Shown here one piece after another: positions 47,157 through 55,983 of a stretch of DNA of 64,000 nt. The notes under the pieces were generated by a model. That model saw only the letters and a program-made list of their open reading frames with translations, had not been told where the DNA came from and did not search any database. The stretch's first letter is position 1, and the number at the start of each line of letters is the position of its first letter. Both the position numbers and the translations under genes were made by a program. The stretch is from DASQFI01 sp035633215 (GTDB lineage: Bacteria; Acidobacteriota; Vicinamibacteria; Vicinamibacterales; SCN-69-37): positions 62,001 through 126,000 of the forward strand of contig DASQFI010000048.1 in NCBI GenBank assembly GCA_035633215.1, read 5' to 3'.

Positions 47157-49931
47157 GTGACGACGACCAAACATCCAGTGCTGCTGCCGCGAACCAGCTA
47201 TCCGCAGCGGGCGAGTCTTCCGGCCCTCGAACGACGCGTGAGACAGCGCTGGCAGGAGCTCGATCTGTACGCCGCGATCCGCCGGGAGCGGTCGGGCCGC
47301 CCGAAATGGATTCTGCACGACGGCCCGCCATACGCCAACGGCGACGTGCACGTCGGGACCGGTCAGAACAAGGTCCTCAAGGATATCGTCGTGCGCTTCC
47401 GCACCATGCGGGGCTTTGACGCGCCCTACGTGCCCGGCTGGGACTGTCACGGACTGCCGATCGAGCATCGGATTCTGAAGGATCTCGGAGATGATGCGCG
47501 GGCCCTGGACGCGGCGGCCGTACGGGCGTTGTGTCAGAAGTACGCGCTGAACTACGTCGACCGGCAGCGACGCCAGTTCCAGGAGCTCGGGATCTCGGCC
47601 GATTGGAGCCATCCGTACCTGACGCTCTCGCGTGAGTACGAGCTCGGCATCATCGAGATGTTCGAGCGGCTGGTGGATCGGGGACAGGTCTATCGTGGAA
47701 ACATGCCCGTCAAGTGGTGCATTACGCATCGCACGGCGCTCGCCGAAGCCGAGGTCGAGTACCGCCGTCTTCGATCGCTCGCGATCTACGTCGCGTTCCC
47801 TTTCGCAAGCAGCTGGCGCGATCTGGCCAACGTGGACCTGCTCGTCTGGACGACGACGCCGTGGACGCTGCCCGGCAACGTCGCGGCTGCCGTGCATCCG
47901 GAGATCGAATACGTCGCGTGCCGGTATCGCCGCGCCGGCGCCGGCGAGCGGGTATCCGACCGCGTCGCCGTGCTGGCTCGCGCGCGCTATGGCCGCCTCG
48001 CGAAATCACTCGGGCTGGGCGAAATCCTCGCGTCGTTCAAAGGCCAGGAGCTGCAGGGCGTGTCGTATCGCCATCCTCTCTGGGAGCACCCGTGCCCGGT
48101 CGTGCTGGCTCCGTACGTGACGGCAGACGACGGCACTGGCGTCGTGCACACCGCGCCGGGCCACGGCGATGAGGATTTCGAGACGGGCCGCACGAATGGA
48201 CTTCCGACGCTGTCTCCGGTCGACGCGGCCGGTGTCTACACCTCCGAGGCCCGCGAGTGGGCAGGCCATCGTGTCTTCGACGCGAATCCGCTCATCGTCG
48301 ATCGGCTTCGTGACGCGGGACTGCTGCTCGACCGTGACGAGATCGAGCACGACTATCCGTGCTGCTGGCGTTGCAGGGAGCCGCTCATTCACCGGGCGAC
48401 GGCGCAGTGGTTCATCTCGCTCACGGCAAACGATGGGCGGGCGCGAGCGCTCGCAGCGGTGGGCGACGCGAATTGGGTGCCCTCGTGGGGCGCCACGCGC
48501 ATCCAGTCCATGCTCCGCGACCGTCCCGACTGGTGCATCTCGCGCCAGCGCGCCTGGGGTGTGCCGATCCCCGCGTTCTACTGCACGGCGTGTGACGCAG
48601 CCGGCTTTGATTTTCCGGCGGTGAAAGCGCTCGTCGCGCGCGGCGGCGCCGACGCGTGGTTCACGACCAGCGCGGCGGACATCGTGACGCCTGGCAGAAC
48701 GTGCGCGTGCGGCGGAACCGGGTTCAGGAAGGAAACGGACATCTTCGACGTGTGGTTCGAGTCTGGCGCGTCGCAGCACAGCGTGCTGCGCACGCACCCG
48801 GAGCTCGCCTTTCCGGCAGACGTCTACCTCGAGGGCACGGACCAGCACCGCGGGTGGTTTCAATCGTCGCTGCTCGAGAGCGTGCTCGCCGGCGATCGCG
48901 TGCCGTTCCGGACGGTCGTCACCAACGGCTTCCTGGTCGATGCCCGAACAGGCGACAAGCTCTCCAAGTCCGGCTATCTCATTCCGGCCGATGAGGTGGC
49001 GTCGACCTACGGAAGCGATTTGTTCCGGCTGTGGATCGCATCGCTGGACTTCACGGACGACATCCCGTTCTCGAGCGAGATCCTCGCGGCGCGCGCGCCG
49101 TACTACGTGAAGATCCGGAACACGTTCCGTTTCCTGCTCGGCAGCGTCTGGGACTTCGACCCGGAGCGGAACGTCGTCGATTACAACGATCTTGCCGACA
49201 TCGATCGCTGGGCGCTGCACGAACTGGCGGCGCTCACGCGCGACGTCACGCGCGAGGTCGAGGCGTACGCTTTCCACGCGGCGATGCAGCGCCTGTACAC
49301 CTTTTGTGTCGTCACGATGAGCGCGACGTATTTCGACATCGTGAAGGACCGGCTGTACACCCTGGCCGGGTCGAGCGGGTCACGCCGAGCGGCGCAGACG
49401 ACGCTGCACGCCATTCTGGGCGCGCTGGTGAGGCTCTACGCGCCGGTGCTCGTGCACTCGTGCGAGGAAGTCTGGGAACACCTCCGGCTGCCGGGGAAGG
49501 AGTCGAGCGTGCACCTGTCCGGATGGCCCGAACTGCCTGACGGGTGGAACCACCCGTCGCTTGGTGCGAGGTACGAACGACTGCTCGCGGTCCGCGGTGC
49601 GGTCAATCGCGCGCTCGAGCGGCTGCGGGCATCGGGTGCCATCGGCCGCTCGCTCGATGCCCGCGTCGCGATCCATGCCGCCGATCCGGCAATGCAGGAC
49701 TGGCTTGCGGCCGCCGATCGCGAGTCGCTGTTCATCGTGTCGGAAGCGGTACTCGCCGACGGGCGCGTGGGCGCCGAGGACGCCGAGCTTGCGGGCGTAT
49801 GGGTGCACGCGGAGCGTTCGGCGCATGCCCGCTGCGAGCGCTGCTGGGCGAGGCGGCCGAGCGTCGGGCAGGACGCGGCAGAGCCGGACCTCTGTGATCG
49901 CTGTCTTTCAGTCGTGCGGTCGGAGGGATGA
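47157..49931 (+). CDS. ileS: Isoleucyl-tRNA synthetase
   Basis: The 924-residue enzyme charges tRNA-Ile. Motifs are the HIGH-type signature HDGPPYANGDVHVGTGQNK, VPGWDCHGLPIE, the editing domain VWTTTPWTLPGN and GTGVVHTAPGHGDEDF, the catalytic-core WCISRQRAWGVPIPAFYC, GDKLSKSG (KMSKS) and the C-terminal zinc knuckle CERCWARR...LCDRC. I start at GTG 47157 after GGGAG; an earlier ATG/GTG at 47118 would lie inside the terminator. Leader peptide and attenuator lie just upstream. Confidence 0.95.
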   Translation: MTTTKHPVLLPRTSYPQRASLPALERRVRQRWQELDLYAAIRRERSGRPKWILHDGPPYANGDVHVGTGQNKVLKDIVVRFRTMRGFDAPYVPGWDCHGLPIEHRILKDLGDDARALDAAAVRALCQKYALNYVDRQRRQFQELGISADWSHPYLTLSREYELGIIEMFERLVDRGQVYRGNMPVKWCITHRTALAEAEVEYRRLRSLAIYVAFPFASSWRDLANVDLLVWTTTPWTLPGNVAAAVHPEIEYVACRYRRAGAGERVSDRVAVLARARYGRLAKSLGLGEILASFKGQELQGVSYRHPLWEHPCPVVLAPYVTADDGTGVVHTAPGHGDEDFETGRTNGLPTLSPVDAAGVYTSEAREWAGHRVFDANPLIVDRLRDAGLLLDRDEIEHDYPCCWRCREPLIHRATAQWFISLTANDGRARALAAVGDANWVPSWGATRIQSMLRDRPDWCISRQRAWGVPIPAFYCTACDAAGFDFPAVKALVARGGADAWFTTSAADIVTPGRTCACGGTGFRKETDIFDVWFESGASQHSVLRTHPELAFPADVYLEGTDQHRGWFQSSLLESVLAGDRVPFRTVVTNGFLVDARTGDKLSKSGYLIPADEVASTYGSDLFRLWIASLDFTDDIPFSSEILAARAPYYVKIRNTFRFLLGSVWDFDPERNVVDYNDLADIDRWALHELAALTRDVTREVEAYAFHAAMQRLYTFCVVTMSATYFDIVKDRLYTLAGSSGSRRAAQTTLHAILGALVRLYAPVLVHSCEEVWEHLRLPGKESSVHLSGWPELPDGWNHPSLGARYERLLAVRGAVNRALERLRASGAIGRSLDARVAIHAADPAMQDWLAAADRESLFIVSEAVLADGRVGAEDAELAGVWVHAERSAHARCERCWARRPSVGQDAAEPDLCDRCLSVVRSEG

Positions 49932-49949
49932 CGAACGTGGTGAGGGAGC

Positions 49950-49982
49950 TTGACACTGAATATAACTTTACAATACAAAGTT
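49950..49982 (+). promoter_or_regulatory. Promoter and palindromic operator ahead of the serine hydrolase
   Basis: TTGACA (49950-49955) is followed by AT-rich DNA containing a perfect inverted repeat AACTTT-N7-AAAGTT at 49964-49969 and 49977-49982. A -10 such as ATACAA overlaps the right arm. The palindrome straddles the spacer and the -10, the ideal site for a repressor. The gene at 50127 lies 145 bases downstream and a PadR gene further on, but which regulator binds is unknown. Confidence 0.55.
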
Positions 49983-50126
49983 TGTCCCGCACCCGGGCCG
50001 GTCACCGAGGTTTCGAAGCGGGCGATGGCCGTTTAGACACCGACAGCGCGCCTGTGGTTTGAAGCTGGAGACCGAAGGCGTCAGACTACCGATTTGCCGG
50101 CGTAACACGGCCGGCCGAGACCTCCT

Positions 50127-51554
50127 ATGAAGACCAGATTCCTCGCCGTTCTCGTTCTGGCCGCCGCATTTGCGGCCCCGTTTGTTCAGTTGCGGGCGAT
50201 GCAGGCCGCCGCCACGACGGGACAGGCCGTGCCAGTGAACCCGGCGCCGTTCGACCGGGCGGCGCTTGAAGCCAAGATTGACGAGCTCGTGAACGCGCAC
50301 GTGAAGATGAACAGGTTCAGCGGTACGGTGCTGCTCGCGAGCGCCGGCAAGCCGTTGGTGGCCAAGGGGTATGGCCACGCCAACATCGAGTGGCAGGTCC
50401 CGAACACGACGTCGACCAGGTTCCGAATCGGGTCGGTCACGAAGCAGTTCACCTCGATGCTGATCATGCAGTTTCGCGAGCAGGGAAAGGTCAAGCTCGA
50501 GGATGCAGTGTGCGTCTACGTGACGCCGTGCCCTCCGGCGTGGAAACCGGTCACCATTCATCACCTGCTCACGCACACGTCCGGGATTCCGACGTACACG
50601 GGCATCGCGTCCTGGCGCGAGACGAACATGGTGCCGAAGACGATCGACCAGATGGTCGCTGTCTTCCGGGACCTGCCGCTGCAATGGACGCCGGGAGATC
50701 GCTACGAATACAACAATTCCGGCTACTTCCTCCTCGGGGTCGTCATCGAGAAGATCGCGGGAAAGAAGTACGAGCAGGCACTCCAGGAGATGATCTTCAC
50801 GCCGCTCGAGATGAAAGACACCGGCTACGACTGGTCGAAGACGATTCTTCCGCGGCGCGCGTCGGGCTACACCGGGCGCGGCGCCGCGCTTGAGAATGCC
50901 GCCGCGCTGGACATGCAGCAGCCGTACGCGGCCGGATCGCTGTACTCGACCGTGGAAGACCTGCTCACGTGGGACCAGGCGCTCTACACGGAGAAACTGC
51001 TGCCCACGGCCGCCAAGCAGCTCATGTGGACGCCGTTCAAGGATGACTACGCGTACGGGTGGATCGTCGCCCCGCCGTCACGCGCGCTGTTCGGCGGCCA
51101 TCAGCGCATCGCGCACAGCGGCGGCATCAACGGGTTCTCGAGTGTCATTGTCCGCCTGCCCGGGCCGAACGTCACCGTGATCGTGCTCGCCAACAACGAC
51201 TCGGTCAACGCGTCGGCGATCGGACGAGACATGGCCGCGATCTATTACGGCCTTCCGTACACGATTCCGGCGGCGCGGGCAGCCGTCAAAGTCGATCCGA
51301 ATCTCTTCGACCAGTACGCCGGCAAGTACGAGCTCCGGCCGGGCTTCGTCGTGACCATCACGCGTGAGGGGACGAGTCTGATGGCGCAGGGCACCGGGCA
51401 GCCAAAGTTCGAGATCCTGCCGGAGTCGGACACGAAGTTCTTTGCCGCCAACGTCGACCTCGTGATCACCTTCGTGAAGGGTGCCGACGGCAAGGTGACA
51501 CACTTCGTCCTGACACAGGGCGGGCGCGATCAAATCGCGAAGCGAATCGAGTAG
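50127..51554 (+). CDS. Exported serine hydrolase, class C beta-lactamase fold
   Basis: The 475-residue protein has a signal peptide (FLAVLVLAAAFAAPFVQL), nucleophile SVTK at 103-106, tyrosine motif YNN at 195-197, and the third motif HSGG (RIAHSGGINGF). A C-terminal beta-domain (DQYAGKYELRPGFVVTITREG) follows. It resembles D-aminopeptidase/esterase-type class C relatives. The upstream region has a promoter and a palindromic operator; downstream lie PadR and an ADOP permease in the same direction, about 70 bases away, so the three may be co-regulated. Confidence 0.88.
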   Translation: MKTRFLAVLVLAAAFAAPFVQLRAMQAAATTGQAVPVNPAPFDRAALEAKIDELVNAHVKMNRFSGTVLLASAGKPLVAKGYGHANIEWQVPNTTSTRFRIGSVTKQFTSMLIMQFREQGKVKLEDAVCVYVTPCPPAWKPVTIHHLLTHTSGIPTYTGIASWRETNMVPKTIDQMVAVFRDLPLQWTPGDRYEYNNSGYFLLGVVIEKIAGKKYEQALQEMIFTPLEMKDTGYDWSKTILPRRASGYTGRGAALENAAALDMQQPYAAGSLYSTVEDLLTWDQALYTEKLLPTAAKQLMWTPFKDDYAYGWIVAPPSRALFGGHQRIAHSGGINGFSSVIVRLPGPNVTVIVLANNDSVNASAIGRDMAAIYYGLPYTIPAARAAVKVDPNLFDQYAGKYELRPGFVVTITREGTSLMAQGTGQPKFEILPESDTKFFAANVDLVITFVKGADGKVTHFVLTQGGRDQIAKRIE

Positions 51555-51616
51555 TACGTCTTGTTCGTCCCCAGGCACGTCTAGGCGGCGAGGGAACCGT
51601 TTTGTGCGATGATACG

Positions 51617-51642
51617 TCCAAAATGGACATATCCAAAATGGA
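51617..51642. promoter_or_regulatory. Tandem TCCAAAATGGA operator overlapping the PadR start
   Basis: The 11-base palindromic unit TCCAAAATGGA occurs twice, at 51617-51627 and 51632-51642, four bases apart. Each unit contains an ATG in the PadR frame (51623 and 51638). There is no Shine-Dalgarno, so the message is probably leaderless or nearly so, and a PadR dimer bound here would block its own initiation region. Confidence 0.6.
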
Positions 51643-51976
51643 GTTATCACCGCCGCTCAAACCGGCCATCTTCCACATCCTCCTGGCCCTGGCCGAGGGG
51701 GACAAACATGGCTACGCCGTCATGCTGGCCGTTCGGCAACTGTCCGGAGGCCGGATCCCGCTGCAAACCGGCTCGTTCTATCGGCACCTCGGCAAGTTGA
51801 TCGATGCGGAACTCGTCATGACCGGGAAGGGTCGCCCGGCCGACGATGACCCAAGGCGAGGCGCGTACTATCGATTGACGCCGCGAGGCCGCGACGTGCT
51901 CGCGGCCGAGAAGCAGCGGCTGCGGGACCTCATCACAGGCGTGCCGATGCGACCGTCGCGCAAGGAGTCGCGCTGA
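51623..51976 (+). CDS. PadR-family transcriptional regulator
   Basis: From ATG 51623 the protein is 117 residues (ATG 51638 would give 112). PadR winged-helix features are LKPAIFHILLALAEGDKHGYAVML, QTGSFYRHLGKLIDAELV (recognition helix), RRGAYYRLTPRGRDVL (wing) and a short C-terminal helix. TGA and the permease ATG overlap (TGATG), giving coupled translation. It most likely controls the permease operon through the tandem TCCAAAATGGA sites over its own start. Confidence 0.9.
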   Translation: MDISKMELSPPLKPAIFHILLALAEGDKHGYAVMLAVRQLSGGRIPLQTGSFYRHLGKLIDAELVMTGKGRPADDDPRRGAYYRLTPRGRDVLAAEKQRLRDLITGVPMRPSRKESR

Positions 51977-54636
51977 TGCATCGGGATCCAGACTGGCCCA
52001 GTCGCCTGTACCGGTGGGCACTGCGGGCGTACCCTCGCCACGTCCGCCACCAATTCGAAGCCGGCATGCTGGATGCGTTCACGCAGGACCTGGCCCAGGT
52101 CCGGCCGCGCGGACCGGTCTCGCTGGCCGGGTTCCTAGTCGTGACCTGCGTCCAGGCGATCTGGTTCGGGCTCGTGGAACGGCTGCCGAAACCGAGGCCC
52201 GTACTGCTCACGTTGCGCGACGCGTTCCGGTCCCTCCGGTCCGCCCGCCTCGTGTCCCTCGTCGCCGTCGGGTCGCTGGCGCTCGGGATCGGCGCCAACG
52301 CGGCCCTGTTCTCCATCCTCAACGGCCTCGTCTTCAAGCCGTTGCCGGTGCGCGAGCCGAGCCGGCTCGCGCTGCTCGAGCCAGGGGCCTGGAGCAACCC
52401 GGTCTGGGAGGAGATCCGCGATCACCACGCGTCCCAGACCGACCGCGTGTTCGCCTGGTCGGTCGAGCGCTTCGATCTGTCCGCACATGGAGAAATGGAC
52501 GTCGTGGACGGCATCTACGCGAGCGGAAGCCTGTTCGACGTGCTAGGGGTGCCCGCGGCGCTCGGCCGCACGCTCGGACCGCGCGACGACATGTTCGGAG
52601 GTGGCGTGGACGGTCCCGTGGTGGTGCTGGGTCATGACTTCTGGCAGCGTCGTTTTGGCGGCGCGCTCGACATCGTCGGACGGACGCTCACGATCGAACG
52701 TCGCCCCTTCACGATCGTCGGCGTGCTGCCGCGCACGTTCTTCGGGCCGGACGTCGGACGTGTCGCCGATGTCGTCCTGCCGCTCGGCGCGGCCGCGTTC
52801 GTCGAGCAGAGACGGGCGCAATTCCGGACGGCGTCGACGTGGCTGAACATCATAATGCGGCTCCGTCCGGGTGAGAGCCTGGACAGCACGGCCGAAGCGC
52901 TGCGGGCCGTGCAGCCGCAGATTCGTCTCACGACGCAGCCGCCGGATCGCAGTCCCGCCAGGCATCTTGCCGATCCCTTCGTCCTCGTGTCCGCCGAGAA
53001 CGGCCGATCGACGCTGCGCAACCGCTATGAGCAGCCGCTCACGATCATTCTGGCGGTCGCCGGCATCGTGCTGGTGATTGCGTGTGCGAATCTCGCGAAC
53101 CTGCTGCTCGCGCGCGCCGCGGCCCGGCGGGCGGAATTCAGCCTGCGACTCGCGCTCGGCGCGTCGCGCGCACGGATCGCCGGTCACCTGCTGTTCGAAA
53201 GCCTCCTGTTGGCAACGGCTGGTGCGCTGCTGGGTATGCTGGGCGCTGCGTGGGGAAGTGCGCTCCTCGTGCGTCAGATCTCGACGCCGACAGTTCCCGT
53301 CGCGATCGATCTCGCGATGGACGTGCGCGTGGTGGGCTTCGCGATCCTCGCGGGCCTGGTGACGGCGCTGCTGTTCGGCCTCGGGCCGGCGATCGGCCTG
53401 TCGCGCGTGCCGCCAACCGACATGTTGAAGTCGTCGGGCCGCGGCGTGGTGGGACACCAGCGCGGCGTGGTGCGGAACGTTTTCCTGGCGGCGCAAGTCA
53501 GCCTGTCGCTCGTGCTCGTCGTGTCCGCCGGGCTGTTTCTGCGGACCCTGGTGTCCCTGACGTCCGTGTCGCTTGGGTTCGATCCGGATCGGCTCCTGGT
53601 GGCCGCGATGAACGTCCAACGCAGCGACGTGCCGCCGGAGCGGCGGGCCGAGCTGTGCGATCGGCTCCGGGCCGCGGTCGTGTCCGTACCGGGCGTGAGC
53701 ACCGCTGCCGTGTCGTACATGACGCCGCTCACGATGCGTGGATGGAACGGCCCCGTCGAGGTTCCCGGCCGGCCTCGCCTGTCCGATCGAGAACGACTCG
53801 CGTGGGTCAACGTGCTGTCGCCCGGCTGGTTCTCGACCTATGGGATTCGAGTGGTTCGCGGGCGGGACATCGCCGACGCCGACCGCCGCGGCGGCGAGCG
53901 GGTCGCGCTCGTCAACGAAGCGTTCGCGAACCGGTTCTTCGGCGGCGAGGACCCCGTGGGCCGGCAGGTCGTTGGCGGGACTGCGTCAGACCACAGCCAC
54001 ACGGTCATCGGTGTCGTCACGGATGTGGTCTATCGCTCGCAGCGTGTGGGCGTTCCGCCGACGATGTACGTGCCGTGGGCGCAGCTCGACGACGTGTTTC
54101 CCACGTTTTCGATCACAGTCCGCACCGCGGCGTCTCCAACCGCGCAGCTCACGCGGGCGATCGGCGACGCGCTCTTGCGTGAAGACGGCGCGGTGGCATT
54201 CACGATCCGCGACCTGAAGGACCAGCATCGCGCCACGTTGTCGCAGGAGCGGCTGATCGCGATGCTCTCGGGGTTCTTCGGCGTGCTCGCGATGCTGCTG
54301 GCGGCGCTGGGGCTCTACGGCGTGACGCGATACACGGTCAGTCGGCGCCGCGCCGAGATCGGCGTGCGGCTCGCGCTCGGCGCGACTCGCCGGATGGTGA
54401 CCCAACTGGTGCTGCGGCGCGTCGCCGTTCCGATCGTGGGGGGCATTGCGATCGGCGTGGTGCTGAGCCTCTGGGCGTCGCGCTTCGTCGGCACGCTGCT
54501 CTTCGGACTGGAACCGCGCGATCCCGCCACGCTCATTGGCGCCTCAGCCGTGTTGCTCGGCCTTGGTCTCCTCTCCGGCTGGCTGCCGGCCAGACGTGCG
54601 GCACGAATCGATCCGGTCGCCGTGTTGCGGGAGTAG
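51976..54636 (+). CDS. ADOP-type FtsX/MacB-like ABC permease
   Basis: The 886-residue permease starts at ATG 51976. A soluble N-terminal region (LYRWALRAYPRHVRHQFEAGML) precedes helix one (LVSLVAVGSLALGIGANAALFSILNG). The two periplasmic domains and the two FtsX helix clusters follow in the normal order (ILAVAGIVLVIACANLANLLLARAAARRAEFSLRLALGAS; VLAMLLAALGLYGVTRYTVSRRRAEIGVRLALGA). It ends ARRAARIDPVAVLRE. It has no ATPase domain. Coupled to PadR upstream. Confidence 0.9.
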   Translation: MHRDPDWPSRLYRWALRAYPRHVRHQFEAGMLDAFTQDLAQVRPRGPVSLAGFLVVTCVQAIWFGLVERLPKPRPVLLTLRDAFRSLRSARLVSLVAVGSLALGIGANAALFSILNGLVFKPLPVREPSRLALLEPGAWSNPVWEEIRDHHASQTDRVFAWSVERFDLSAHGEMDVVDGIYASGSLFDVLGVPAALGRTLGPRDDMFGGGVDGPVVVLGHDFWQRRFGGALDIVGRTLTIERRPFTIVGVLPRTFFGPDVGRVADVVLPLGAAAFVEQRRAQFRTASTWLNIIMRLRPGESLDSTAEALRAVQPQIRLTTQPPDRSPARHLADPFVLVSAENGRSTLRNRYEQPLTIILAVAGIVLVIACANLANLLLARAAARRAEFSLRLALGASRARIAGHLLFESLLLATAGALLGMLGAAWGSALLVRQISTPTVPVAIDLAMDVRVVGFAILAGLVTALLFGLGPAIGLSRVPPTDMLKSSGRGVVGHQRGVVRNVFLAAQVSLSLVLVVSAGLFLRTLVSLTSVSLGFDPDRLLVAAMNVQRSDVPPERRAELCDRLRAAVVSVPGVSTAAVSYMTPLTMRGWNGPVEVPGRPRLSDRERLAWVNVLSPGWFSTYGIRVVRGRDIADADRRGGERVALVNEAFANRFFGGEDPVGRQVVGGTASDHSHTVIGVVTDVVYRSQRVGVPPTMYVPWAQLDDVFPTFSITVRTAASPTAQLTRAIGDALLREDGAVAFTIRDLKDQHRATLSQERLIAMLSGFFGVLAMLLAALGLYGVTRYTVSRRRAEIGVRLALGATRRMVTQLVLRRVAVPIVGGIAIGVVLSLWASRFVGTLLFGLEPRDPATLIGASAVLLGLGLLSGWLPARRAARIDPVAVLRE

Positions 54637-54694
54637 TCCTCCAACTGAAAGCCTCGCCGGGTCCGTCCGTCGCGCTACACTGCGCGCCACGCAC

Positions 54695-55375
54695 ATGACT
54701 GACGACCGCTGGACCGCTGTCGATCACTACGTGGACGACCTGCTGGTGGGGGCCGATCCCGCGCTCCAGGCGGCGCTCGAGGCGACCGCCGCCGCCGGCA
54801 TGCCGGCCATCAGCGTTTCACCCAGCCAGGGCAAGCTGCTGCACCTGCTCGCGCGGGCGATGGGCGCGCGGCGCATCCTCGAGCTCGGCACCCTCGGCGG
54901 CTACAGCGCGATCTGGCTCGCGCGCGCGTTGCCGGCCGGAGGCCGGCTCATCACGATCGAAGCGAAGCCCGAGCACGCCGACGTCGCGCGAGCGAGCTTC
55001 GCGCGGGCGAACGTGTCCAACGTGATCGATCTCCGCGTGGGGCCGGCACTCGACGTGTTGCCGCGGCTCGCGGCGGAGGCCGCCGGACCGTTCGATCTGA
55101 TCTTCATCGACGCGGACAAACCGAACTACCCGCAGTACCTGGACTGGTCGATCACGTTGGCCCGCCCCGGCACCCTGATCATCGCCGACAACGTCGTCCG
55201 CGACGGGGACGTGGTCGACGAGCGGTCGACGGATCCGATGGTCCAGGGCGCGCGTCAGTTCAACGCGCGCCTCGCGGCGGACCCTCGAGTGACCTCGACG
55301 ATCGTCCAGACGGTCGGATCCAAAGGCTACGATGGATTCGCTGTCGCGCTCGTGGCCAGCCTCGACGAGGACTGA
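54695..55375 (+). CDS. Class I SAM-dependent O-methyltransferase (CCoAOMT/COMT-like)
   Basis: The 226-residue enzyme has SPSQGKLLHLLARAMGARRILELGTLGGYSAIWLA (SAM site), FDLIFIDADKPNYPQYLDW (metal/SAM aspartates) and LIIADNVVRDGDVVDE. These are the motif order of the catechol/caffeoyl-CoA O-methyltransferase group, which uses Mg2+ and methylates vicinal phenols. No pathway neighbours identify a substrate. ATG at 54695 gives the family's usual length. Confidence 0.88.
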   Translation: MTDDRWTAVDHYVDDLLVGADPALQAALEATAAAGMPAISVSPSQGKLLHLLARAMGARRILELGTLGGYSAIWLARALPAGGRLITIEAKPEHADVARASFARANVSNVIDLRVGPALDVLPRLAAEAAGPFDLIFIDADKPNYPQYLDWSITLARPGTLIIADNVVRDGDVVDERSTDPMVQGARQFNARLAADPRVTSTIVQTVGSKGYDGFAVALVASLDED

Positions 55376-55380
55376 AGGAG

Positions 55381-55884
55381 ATGCCTCATCCCGCCGAACG
55401 GCAGCTCGCCGGCTTCATCGCGAAATATTCACCTGACATCGCGCGTCAGGCGCGTGGCGCCCGTCGCAAGATGCAGACGCGGCTGCCGGGCGCCGTCGAG
55501 ATGGTGTACGACAACTACAACTGGCTGGTCATCGGCTACGCGCCGAACGAACGGCCGTCGGATGCGGTGTTTTCGCTGCTCGTGAATCCCGGCGGCTGGG
55601 TGACGCTCTGCTTCCTTGAAGGCGCGCATCTGCCGGATCCCGAGACGCTGCTGTGCGGCTCGGGCAACCGAGTGCGTCACATTCGACTGAAGGGTCCAGA
55701 CGATCTCGATCTGCCGGCCGTTCGGGCGTTGATGAGCGCGGCGATGAAGGAAGCGGATCCGCGGTTCGATCCGCGGGCGCGCCGCAAACTGATCATTCGC
55801 GCGGTGTCCGCCAGACAGCGGACACGAAGGGCAGAGGGCAAAGGGCAAAGGGCAAAGGAGAGGGGGAAAGGGGAAAGGGAATAG
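55381..55884 (+). CDS. DUF1801-type small protein with a repeat-derived tail
   Basis: The 167-residue protein starts five bases beyond the methyltransferase stop, with AAGGAG ahead of its ATG. The DUF1801 core shows PAERQLAGFIAKYSPDIARQARGAR, EMVYDNYNWLVIGYAP and FSLLVNPGGWVTLCFL. DUF1801 proteins resemble YdhG/iron-binding frataxin-like folds, with function unproven. The last 20 residues or so are basic and Gly/Glu-rich, encoded by the purine-rich AGGGCAAAGGG-type repeat, so they are probably not part of the fold. Confidence 0.78.
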   Translation: MPHPAERQLAGFIAKYSPDIARQARGARRKMQTRLPGAVEMVYDNYNWLVIGYAPNERPSDAVFSLLVNPGGWVTLCFLEGAHLPDPETLLCGSGNRVRHIRLKGPDDLDLPAVRALMSAAMKEADPRFDPRARRKLIIRAVSARQRTRRAEGKGQRAKERGKGERE

Positions 55885-55905
55885 GGAGGGAAAAGGGTAG
55901 GGGGC
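55832..55905. repeat. Purine-only GGGCAAA/GGGAAAG simple-repeat tract
   Basis: Roughly 70 bases are almost free of pyrimidines on the plus strand, built from GGGCAAA then GGGGAAA units. The tract overlaps the DUF1801 C-terminal codons and ends ahead of the next gene. It is likely to form triplex or G-rich structure and to vary in length. Confidence 0.6.
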
Positions 55906-55983
55906 ACGGGAAACGTGGAAGGAGCGATCGGGTTCCGGCTGGACGACGAGAGCGCGCGTCTGAAGGCAACGAGGAGAACTCAC

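Noticed and set aside
48006..49277. Minus-strand open frame opposite ileS
   Set aside because: Antisense artefact of GC-rich codon usage; no motif, no ribosome site.
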